Notes under the pieces: model-generated
Database searches by the model: none
Told to the model about the DNA's origin: nothing
The model's input: the letters and a program-made list of their open reading frames with translations, nothing else
Translations under genes and position numbers: made by a program
Source of the DNA: Polynucleobacter sp. 78F-HAINBA
GTDB taxonomy: Bacteria; Pseudomonadota; Gammaproteobacteria; Burkholderiales; Burkholderiaceae
Assembly (NCBI RefSeq): GCF_018882325.1
Contig: NZ_JACVOQ010000006.1
Coordinates: 1 to 64,000 of the forward strand
Direction: 5' to 3'
Length of the DNA stretch: 64,000 nt
In this document: positions 57,922 through 64,000 of the stretch, in pieces
Layout: every line of letters starts with the position of its first letter
How positions within the stretch are numbered: the first letter of the stretch is position 1

Positions 57922-58431
57922 ATGAGCTTAAAGAAAAAAATTACGATGACCGTTAATGGCTCAGTGGTAAATGCTGAGATTGAACCGCGTCGCCATTTGG
58001 TGGATTTTTTACGCGAAGACCTTCATTTGAAGGGCCCGCACTTAGGCTGTGAGCAGGGCGCTTGTGGGGCCTGTACTGTTAAGGTAGATGGACAAATTAT
58101 TCGTGGCTGCTTATACCTGGCCGTGCAAGCTGATGGATGCGTTGTGGAGACGATTGAGGGGCTAACAAAAAGTGGTGCATTAGCAGACCTGCAGGAAGCC
58201 TTTATGCGTCATAACGCAATGCAATGCGGATTCTGCTCTTCTGGTATGTTGCTTGCCGCTGCGGAGTTGGTTGAAAAACAGCCCAAAGCTACGCGCGAAG
58301 AAGTGCGTGAATGGATCTCTGGAAACTACTGCCGTTGTACTGGTTACCACTCCATCGTAGATGCCATCATGGCGGTGCTTGAAGCTCGCGCCAAAGGTGA
58401 AAAAATTAAACCTGTTGTTGCTCTCGCTTAA
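57922..58431 (+). CDS. Molybdenum hydroxylase, 2Fe-2S (small) subunit
   Basis: 169 residues. Plant-type 2Fe-2S domain with CEQGACGACTVKVDG and, downstream, CGFCSSGMLLAA and CRCTGYHSI of the second cluster domain, the standard CoxS/XDH arrangement. It passes electrons from the Mo centre to the flavin subunit. 20 bp before the large subunit gene. Confidence 0.95.
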   Translation: MSLKKKITMTVNGSVVNAEIEPRRHLVDFLREDLHLKGPHLGCEQGACGACTVKVDGQIIRGCLYLAVQADGCVVETIEGLTKSGALADLQEAFMRHNAMQCGFCSSGMLLAAAELVEKQPKATREEVREWISGNYCRCTGYHSIVDAIMAVLEARAKGEKIKPVVALA

Positions 58432-58451
58432 AAAGACTGGGAAAACTGAAT

Positions 58452-60848
58452 ATGAATAAACCAGCAGACCTCAAAGGATTGATGCTTGATCCGGTAACCA
58501 ATGATCAACGCTATATAGGCAATAGCGAACCCAGACATAAGGCGCGTCGACTCATCGAGGGCCAAGGTACTTATGTCGACGATATTCAATTGCCCAGAAT
58601 GGGGCATGTGGTCTATTGGCGTTCTCCAGTAGCTCATATGAAGATTGGAAAAATTCATACGGAACAAGCAAGCAAGATGCCGGGTGTGCTTGCCATAGTT
58701 GATGGCGTAAAGATGGCAGAGCTTTGCAAGCCATGGGTTGCCACTTTAGGCCATCTGGCTGGTATGAAGTCGGCTCCTCAATATGCATTAGCAATTGATA
58801 GGGCTTGCTGGCAAGGTGAGCCTGTAGTCGCCGTGGTTGCTGAAACGCGTGCTCAAGCAGAAGATGCTTTGCAATTAATTGACGTTGAGTGGGAGGAGTT
58901 GCCCGCAGTAGTCTCCATGGAAACGGCGTTGGATGCAGAGACACCAGTAATTCATCCTGAGCTTGGCGATAACCTCTGTTTTACACGTAGCTTGGATGTT
59001 GGTCAGGTTGATGAAGTGTTTGCATCTGCGGATGTAGTTGCGGAGGCTACTTTTGGTTTTGGTCGCCACACTGGTGTGACTCTGGAGCCTCGTTGCCAAA
59101 TTGCCGATTACAACCCTGGAGATCGTCGTCTGACGGTTTATCACTCCCAGCAAGCGCCGCATATGATGCAAGACTTATATTGCCGTCAGTTTGGTTTGTC
59201 TGAGTCTGATGTTCATGTTATTTGTAAAGATGTGGGCGGATCTTTTGGTATTAAGGTTCACGCATATCCCGATGATTTTGCAACAGTGGGTTTAGCTATG
59301 ATGTTGGAACGCCCAGTCAAATTTGTTGCGGACCGACTTGAATCATTTACGAGTGATATTCATGCGCGTGAGCATCGAATTAAGGGCCGTATTGCGGCTA
59401 ACAAGGAGGGCGACATCCTGGCCTTCGAGATCGACGATCTCACCGCCATTGGCCCGTACTCCATGTTCCCAAGAACGAGTGCGATTGAAGGTAATCAAGT
59501 AGTTAACTTGGTTGGCGGCCCTTACAAACATCAAAATTACAGAGCCAAATTGAATGTGGTGTTTCAGAATAAAACACCTACCTGCCAATATCGTGGAGTG
59601 GGGCATCCGATTGCCTGCGCTGTAACTGAAGGTCTAGTAGATTTGGCTGCGCAAAAGTTAAATATGGATCCTTTGGAGTTCCGTAAGCGCAATGTGATTC
59701 CTGATGATGCTTATCCCTGCTCTGGCATTTCAGGAATTAAGCTGGAAGTGTTATCGCATGAACAATGCTTGCGAACCATTGAAAAGATGATGGACTATTC
59801 AGCTTTGCGCAAAGAGCAGGCTGAGTTTCGCAAAAAAGGCATTTATCGCGGAATTGGTTTCGCTACATTAATTGAGTTAACAAACCCAAGTCCAGCTTTC
59901 TATGGTGTGGGTGGTGCTCGCATCGCATCTCAGGATGGCGCCTCTGCGCGATTGGATCCTAGTGGCGTAGTTTCAATACTGATTGGCGTTGGTGAACAGG
60001 GCCAGGGTACTGAAGGTATCTACGCTCAAATTGCAGCCGATGCTGTTGGACTCTCTATTAAAGATGTTCGTATCATTACTGGTGATACCGATGTCACACC
60101 TTACGGTGGCGGCACATGGGCCTCTCGTGGTGCTGGGGTTGGTGGTGAAGCGGTGTTATTGGCCTGTCAGGCACTTCAGGAAAATATCTTAAAGCTTGCT
60201 GGTGCTATTTTGAATAGATCGCCTGAGGAGTTATCAGTGCGACGTGGACACGTTTTGGATAAAGCCAGCTGCGAACAGTTGCTGCCATTTAGTGAGATTG
60301 GCCGTATTGGTTATTTCCGTACCGACACTTTGCCCGTGGGATTCTCTGCAGATTTGATGGTTACACGCCATTACACGCAAAAAGAATATCCATTCATCTT
60401 CACCAATGGTGTTCAGGCGTCTTATGTTGAAGTGGATCCGGATACAGGGTTTGTAAAACTCCTGAAGCATTGGGCGGTTGAGGATTGCGGTCGCGTTTTA
60501 AATCCTATGTTGGTCGATGAGCAAGTGCGAGGCGCTATTGTTCAGGGTATTGGGGGAGTTCTTTTTGAAGAGTGTCTATATGACGATAGTGGCTTGCTGA
60601 GGAACGGCAGCATGGCAGATTATTTGGTCCCAATGGCCAATGAAATGCCGGATATTGAAGTGGCTCACGTGGAGACGCCAACCCAGTCATCCAAGTTGGG
60701 GGCTAAAGGTGCGGGCGAGGCTGGAACTGCGGGGGCTCCTGGAGCCGTCCAAAACGCGATTAACGATGCTCTGGCGCCATTTAATACTGCCGTGTTTGAT
60801 CAGCCCATTACCTGCGAAAAGATTTTGAAGGCCCTTGGCAAGGTCTAA
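58452..60848 (+). CDS. Molybdenum hydroxylase, molybdopterin-binding (large) subunit
   Basis: 798 residues of the CoxL/XDH large-subunit family. Mo-cofactor loops include VGGSFGIKVHAYPDDF, GVGEQGQGTEGIY, and the catalytic Glu in GAGEAGTAGAPGA near the C-terminus. The active-site stretch reads CQYRGVGHP, not AYRCSFR as in true CO dehydrogenase, so CO oxidation is unlikely. It may hydroxylate an N-heterocycle or a ketone/aldehyde (inference). The cofactor is presumably molybdopterin cytosine dinucleotide. Confidence 0.93.
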   Translation: MNKPADLKGLMLDPVTNDQRYIGNSEPRHKARRLIEGQGTYVDDIQLPRMGHVVYWRSPVAHMKIGKIHTEQASKMPGVLAIVDGVKMAELCKPWVATLGHLAGMKSAPQYALAIDRACWQGEPVVAVVAETRAQAEDALQLIDVEWEELPAVVSMETALDAETPVIHPELGDNLCFTRSLDVGQVDEVFASADVVAEATFGFGRHTGVTLEPRCQIADYNPGDRRLTVYHSQQAPHMMQDLYCRQFGLSESDVHVICKDVGGSFGIKVHAYPDDFATVGLAMMLERPVKFVADRLESFTSDIHAREHRIKGRIAANKEGDILAFEIDDLTAIGPYSMFPRTSAIEGNQVVNLVGGPYKHQNYRAKLNVVFQNKTPTCQYRGVGHPIACAVTEGLVDLAAQKLNMDPLEFRKRNVIPDDAYPCSGISGIKLEVLSHEQCLRTIEKMMDYSALRKEQAEFRKKGIYRGIGFATLIELTNPSPAFYGVGGARIASQDGASARLDPSGVVSILIGVGEQGQGTEGIYAQIAADAVGLSIKDVRIITGDTDVTPYGGGTWASRGAGVGGEAVLLACQALQENILKLAGAILNRSPEELSVRRGHVLDKASCEQLLPFSEIGRIGYFRTDTLPVGFSADLMVTRHYTQKEYPFIFTNGVQASYVEVDPDTGFVKLLKHWAVEDCGRVLNPMLVDEQVRGAIVQGIGGVLFEECLYDDSGLLRNGSMADYLVPMANEMPDIEVAHVETPTQSSKLGAKGAGEAGTAGAPGAVQNAINDALAPFNTAVFDQPITCEKILKALGKV

Positions 60849-60976
60849 TTGAGAGCTCTTTTGTATTGGTGCATTCCCCGTACCCTTGGGGATGTCGCAT
60901 CCTGTAACATCAAGTTTTGATCACCCGCAAATCCCCATCAGGGGGTTTGCCATTAACTTGATATAGCGAAAAGAAT

Positions 60977-61753
60977 ATGTCCCATTTAAAAGGTAAAACA
61001 GCTCTCGTCACCGGCTCCACCAGTGGCATTGGTTTGGCGATGGCCATTGGATTGGCAAAGCAGGGCGTCAATATTATGGTGAATGGCTTTGGCGAGAAAG
61101 ATGTTGCTATTGCTGCCATCAAAGCTTGTGGTGTTGAGGTTGATTATCACGGCGCTGACATGAGCAAACCTGCTGAGATTGAAGACTTGATTCAGCAAAC
61201 TGAAAAGCGTTTTGGTTCCTTGGATATCTTGGTGAACAACGCGGGCATCCAGTACACAGCCAATGTCGAAGATTTCCCGGCCGATAAGTGGGAGTCGATC
61301 ATTGCGATTAACTTAAGTTCAGCTTTCTACACATCTCACCATGCTTTGCCTGGAATGAAGAAGCGTAATTGGGGTCGCATTATTAATATTGCCTCGGTTC
61401 ATGGTCTAGTTGGTTCTATCCAAAAATCTGCTTATGTTGCTGCTAAGCATGGCATCGTTGGCTTAACTAAAGTGACTGCACTCGAGAATGCTAAATCTGG
61501 AATTACCTGCAATGCAATTTGCCCGGGATGGGTTCTTACCCCTCTGGTCCAGAAGCAGGTGGATGCGCGCGCGGAACGCGATGGGATTTCTAATGACGAG
61601 GCCAAAATAGCCCTGGTTTCAGAGAAGCAGCCTTCAGGTGAATTCGTGGCTCCAGAGCAATTGGCTGCATTGGCTGTTTTCCTTTGCGGTCCCGATGCCT
61701 CTGAAGTGCGCGGAGTAGCCTGGAACATGGATGGCGGCTGGACAGCCCAGTAA
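60977..61753 (+). CDS. bdhA: 3-hydroxybutyrate dehydrogenase-like SDR
   Basis: 258 residues. NAD-binding TGSTSGIG, NNAG, and catalytic Ser-Tyr-Lys (ASVHG..., YVAAK). Full match to the D-3-hydroxybutyrate dehydrogenase type of short-chain dehydrogenases (QNMDGGWTAQ-like end here WNMDGGWTAQ). It interconverts 3-hydroxybutyrate and acetoacetate. It follows the Mo-hydroxylase by 128 bp, a gap holding two imperfect GC hairpins (about 60870-60900 and 60925-60950), so it may be a separate unit rather than part of that operon. Confidence 0.9.
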   Translation: MSHLKGKTALVTGSTSGIGLAMAIGLAKQGVNIMVNGFGEKDVAIAAIKACGVEVDYHGADMSKPAEIEDLIQQTEKRFGSLDILVNNAGIQYTANVEDFPADKWESIIAINLSSAFYTSHHALPGMKKRNWGRIINIASVHGLVGSIQKSAYVAAKHGIVGLTKVTALENAKSGITCNAICPGWVLTPLVQKQVDARAERDGISNDEAKIALVSEKQPSGEFVAPEQLAALAVFLCGPDASEVRGVAWNMDGGWTAQ

Positions 61754-61817
61754 CCCCAAGGGAGGGGTGATTCAAGGTAATCCCCCCATCTTCATGCCCA
61801 AACAAAATTGCCAGAAT

Positions 61818-61823
61818 CGTCTA
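61818..61823 (+). promoter_or_regulatory. Possible -10 element of the sodB promoter
   Basis: TATAGT in CGTCTATAGTTAG lies about 60 bp before the sodB start. The upstream -35 position is poor, so it is a weak candidate. A one-mismatch GC hairpin near 61764-61792, behind bdhA, precedes it and may slow read-through. Confidence 0.25.
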
Positions 61824-61883
61824 TAGTTAGTGCAAATATGGCTGCTATGGCTATTTGTTAACTCGATTTACAAGGAAAAAATG

Positions 61884-62462
61884 ATGGAACATACATTACC
61901 TCAGTTACCTTACGCATTAGATGCGCTTTCACCATTTATCTCAAAAGAAACTCTCGAGTTTCACTATGGCAAACATCACCAAACCTACGTAACCAATTTA
62001 AATAATTTGATTAAAGGTACTGAGTTTGAAAATGCTTCCCTAGAAGACATCGTTAAAAAATCTGCTGGCGGTGTTTTCAATAACGCCGCTCAAGTATGGA
62101 ACCATACTTTTTACTGGAATAGCATGAAGCCAAATGGCGGTGGCGCTCCAACTGGCCCATTGGCTGATGCAATTAATGCGAAGTGGGGCTCTTTTGATAA
62201 GTTCAAAGAAGGGTTCACAAAGTGCGCAGTAGGTACCTTTGGATCTGGTTGGGCATGGTTGGTTAAGAAAGCTGATGGCTCACTTGATTTGGTTTCAACT
62301 AGCAATGCAGCTACACCACTGACTACTGATGCCAAAGCTTTGCTGACTTGTGACGTTTGGGAGCATGCTTATTACATTGATACTCGCAATGCTCGTCCAA
62401 AGTACTTAGAAAATTTCTGGAATGTAGTGAATTGGGATTTTGCTAGCGAGAATTTTGCTTAA
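61884..62462 (+). CDS. sodB: Iron superoxide dismutase
   Basis: Dismutates superoxide. 192 residues from ATG 61884: AAGGA is 7 nt upstream, better than the ATG directly before it (61881) or the upstream frame. Metal ligands: His in FHYGKHH, His in [11 protein letters not shown], and [10 protein letters not shown] (Asp and His). The Gln in AQVWNH is the Fe-type rather than Mn-type outer-sphere residue. Its stop codon lies inside a perfect inverted repeat. Confidence 0.96.
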   Translation: MEHTLPQLPYALDALSPFISKETLEFHYGKHHQTYVTNLNNLIKGTEFENASLEDIVKKSAGGVFNNAAQVWNHTFYWNSMKPNGGGAPTGPLADAINAKWGSFDKFKEGFTKCAVGTFGSGWAWLVKKADGSLDLVSTSNAATPLTTDAKALLTCDVWEHAYYIDTRNARPKYLENFWNVVNWDFASENFA

Positions 62463-62471
62463 TTCTCGCTA
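62444..62471. repeat. Perfect 11-bp inverted repeat spanning the sodB stop codon
   Basis: TAGCGAGAATT (62444-62454), loop TTGCTT, AATTCTCGCTA (62461-62471). The stem embraces the TAA at 62460-62462. There is no T-tract after it, so it is not a classical terminator; it may stabilise the sodB mRNA 3' end or limit read-through into the next gene, 38 bp on. Confidence 0.7.
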
Positions 62472-62499
62472 ATACATTCATTTCCATTAGAAAGTACTT

Positions 62500-63090
62500 A
62501 TGTCATCCATCTTTACCTCATTGGGGCGCACAGTTTTCGCTGGCTTTGTGCTTCTTGCCTTAATTGTTTTGGCTTTAGGTGCAAACCTCAGCTCAATTGA
62601 GTTGCCGTTCTTGTTCCGCTGGATTCACGTGATGGTTGGCGTGATGTGGATTGGCTTGCTCTGGTACTTCAATTTTGTGCAGATTCCTTCTATGCCAAAA
62701 ATCCCGGATGAGCAGAAGCCTGCTATTGGCAAAGTAATTGCTCCAACAGCCTTGTTTTGGTTCCGCTGGGCAGCTTTATTTACCGTTGTTAGCGGTTTAA
62801 TTTTGGCTGTATTGAATGGTTATGCTCATCAAGCATTTACATTGCAAGCGCCATTCCGTGCCATCGGCCTAGGTATGTGGATTGCTTTGCTAATGGCCTT
62901 CAACGTTTGGTTCATTATTTGGCCAAATCAAAAACGTGCCCTAGGCATCGTGGCAGTTGAGCCGGACGTTAAAGCCAAGTCAGCACGTGTTGCAATGTTG
63001 ACTTCACGCTTCAATACGATGCTTTCTGTACCAATGTTGTTTTTGATGGTTGCTCAATCACATAACTCAACTTGGTTTGTTATCGTTTGA
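62500..63090 (+). CDS. PuuD-like (urate hydroxylase N-terminal domain) membrane protein
   Basis: 196 residues, four to five hydrophobic helices. FRWIHVMVGVMWIGLLWYFNFVQIP (His43) and the RWAALFTVVSGLIL and WFIIWPNQKRALG segments match the membrane part of PuuD-type urate hydroxylases (DUF989), with His residues as possible heme ligands. Full PuuD carries an extra C-terminal cytochrome c domain; no CXXCH occurs here, so it is a short form of uncertain function. It follows sodB closely. Confidence 0.72.
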   Translation: MSSIFTSLGRTVFAGFVLLALIVLALGANLSSIELPFLFRWIHVMVGVMWIGLLWYFNFVQIPSMPKIPDEQKPAIGKVIAPTALFWFRWAALFTVVSGLILAVLNGYAHQAFTLQAPFRAIGLGMWIALLMAFNVWFIIWPNQKRALGIVAVEPDVKAKSARVAMLTSRFNTMLSVPMLFLMVAQSHNSTWFVIV

Positions 63091-63114
63091 TAAATAGACC
63101 GTAGTAGATCATCT

Positions 63115-63143
63115 AAAAGGCCCGCAGATGCGGGCCTTTTCTT
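63115..63143. terminator. Bidirectional intrinsic terminator
   Basis: AAAAGGCCCGCA (63115-63126) and TGCGGGCCTTTT (63129-63140) form a long GC-rich stem (the inner pairs close a small loop), flanked by A- and T-runs. It separates the convergent PuuD-like gene and the flavoprotein gene and can end both. Confidence 0.88.
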
Positions 63144-63193
63144 ATTCCTAAATCCGTTTGAATGAATAGGCAGGTAGTCGCAAAGACTTGCTT

Positions 63194-64000
63194 CTATTGC
63201 AGGATTGGCGGTAATTCTTTTGTGAGGGCGCCACGTTGCGCCGTCGCGGATCCAAGCAAAGCAAAGCCAAGTAATTTTCCATCGCTTGATTCAAAGCGGG
63301 CCTCGAGGCCGCCTTCCACGGGAATAATCTTCCAATCGCCAACCGCACCCTTTGCTGGTGGCGAAACAATGGTCGGTAGTGAAGGTGTCTTCACCATCAC
63401 TGGCATGGCGGGGTAGGTGAGGGCTGCTGCCTGTCCAAGCAAGTTTGGCGCCAAAGCGCGCGCTGCCTGCATGATAGGCATGACATAAGGTAAAACCAAG
63501 CCATCCACTTCAGCACAGTCGCCAATAGCAAATACATTTTTAGCGCTAGTTTCTAGTTGGCGATTAACGGTGATGCCTGCGCTCGTGGCAATTCCAGCGG
63601 CCTTAGCCAACTCTAGTCTAGGCTTTAGACCAACAGCCGATAGAAACACATCGCTAGTAATTGTCGATCCATTAGCAAGGGTGATTGTGAGGGAGTCTGC
63701 GTTACGATCGATCGATTGCACGGTAGTAGCAAAGTGCCAGCGAACTCCAGCATCACTTAGCTTCTCTTGCAGAGCTTGTGCTGCCGCCTCGGGAAGTAGT
63801 CGACCCAGAGCCTGTGGCGCCAAATCAATCACATCAACTTCGTAAGAACCTAAAACTAAATCATTTGCAAACTCACAGCCAATGAGTCCAGCCCCAAGAA
63901 TGGCAATACGTTTTTTGCCTTCAATCGTTTTACGAAACTGGGCATATTCCTCAAGATCATTAACGGTGATTACTTCATTAGCTGCATTGCCCTGTAAAGG
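63194..64000 (-). CDS. Rubredoxin-reductase-like NAD(P)H/FAD oxidoreductase (5' part outside window)
   Basis: The open frame runs from the right edge to 63194 with no stop: 268 residues seen. The NAD-binding GAGLIGCEFAND (about 63880) precedes VDVIDLAPQALG; FLSAVGLKPR and VFAIGDCAEV follow (FAD-binding Asp). The C-terminus is an extra beta-domain typical of rubredoxin-NAD+ reductases of the pyridine nucleotide-disulfide oxidoreductase family. The in-frame GTG at 63832 is not the true start because the upstream sequence is fully coding. Confidence 0.9.
   Translation of the reverse strand, partial: PLQGNAANEVITVNDLEEYAQFRKTIEGKKRIAILGAGLIGCEFANDLVLGSYEVDVIDLAPQALGRLLPEAAAQALQEKLSDAGVRWHFATTVQSIDRNADSLTITLANGSTITSDVFLSAVGLKPRLELAKAAGIATSAGITVNRQLETSAKNVFAIGDCAEVDGLVLPYVMPIMQAARALAPNLLGQAAALTYPAMPVMVKTPSLPTIVSPPAKGAVGDWKIIPVEGGLEARFESSDGKLLGFALLGSATAQRGALTKELPPILQ

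Noticed and set aside
58452-60848. Aerobic CO dehydrogenase (CoxL) for CO oxidation
   Set aside because: The active-site loop reads CQYRGVGHP and lacks the Cys of AYRCSFR, so only the Mo-hydroxylase family is supported.
60849-60976. Riboswitch or strong terminator upstream of bdhA
   Set aside because: Two short imperfect GC hairpins are present but without T-tracts or a recognisable aptamer pattern.
63194-63832. A complete 212-residue oxidoreductase beginning at GTG 63832
   Set aside because: The frame upstream to the window edge is open and encodes a Rossmann GAGLIGCEFAND motif, so the gene is truncated by the window.

Overview
The window looks like chromosomal DNA from a betaproteobacterium of the order Burkholderiales, most likely Polynucleobacter or a close relative. 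This rests on protein character (GuaB, GuaA, SmpB, PpsA), on moderate GC judged by eye to be in the mid to upper 40s percent, and on typical Burkholderiales modules: the DUF3305/DUF3306 formate dehydrogenase cluster, a CX14CX2C-type QueE, and Liv-type transporters next to Mo-hydroxylases. Coding density is very high, with no gene-free stretch over 300 bases. I saw no rRNA, tRNA or CRISPR array. The only mobile-element trace is the 3' end of an IS30-type transposase at the left edge.

Layout. (1) 1-3.5 kb: IS30 remnant, then divergent ppsR and ppsA (PEP synthase and its regulator). (2) 3.5-7.8 kb: a four-gene minus-strand operon of CP-ATP-grasp, alpha-E, transglutaminase-like and Anbu proteasome-like protein. 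This is a known but functionally unresolved system; here Anbu carries a lysine-rich tail. (3) 7.8-19.7 kb: smpB divergent from ratA-rnfH, then guaB-guaA, a DUF455 ferritin-like protein coupled to a B12-type radical SAM protein with an unusual CX4CX2C cluster motif, a tandem pair of paralogous lipoproteins, queE-queD-tadA, an LD-carboxypeptidase and a SOUL protein. (4) 19.8-20.7 kb: an AT-rich DUF3800 gene and a candidate short minus-strand RNA. (5) 20.7-26.3 kb: a minus-strand envelope glycan/lipid operon (GT39, flippase-like, GT9, PAP2) ending in rlmJ. (6) 26.3-31.4 kb: DUF3047 lipoprotein, divergent copper ATPase and chaperone, and a Pit phosphate transporter with its DUF47 partner. (7) 31.6-43.7 kb: apbC followed by a membrane-bound, cysteine-type formate dehydrogenase operon with maturation factors and three small exported proteins, facing a convergent tungstate/molybdate-type ABC transporter that has no binding protein here. 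(8) 43.7-49.2 kb: Bfd-like ferredoxin, EEP phosphatase, cardiolipin synthase, a CoA-transferase/acyl-CoA dehydrogenase pair and a YqaA-like membrane protein. (9) 49.2-61.8 kb: a catabolic block. On the minus strand it has a TetR regulator, VOC protein, FAD monooxygenase and livKHMGF; on the plus strand CoxG, a three-subunit molybdenum hydroxylase and 3-hydroxybutyrate dehydrogenase. (10) 61.8-64 kb: sodB, a PuuD-like heme membrane protein and a truncated rubredoxin-reductase-like flavoprotein.

How they fit together: two molybdenum (or tungsten) enzymes (formate dehydrogenase and the Cox-like hydroxylase) lie on either side of an oxyanion-type transporter. The TetR-centred block looks like an import-and-hydroxylate pathway for an organic substrate, possibly an N-heteroaromatic. 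The most interesting unresolved items are the Anbu operon with its basic tail, the DUF455-radical SAM pair, the small unassigned proteins of the formate dehydrogenase operon, a terminator embedded in the opposing gene's coding sequence, and the TetR/Mo-hydroxylase block.
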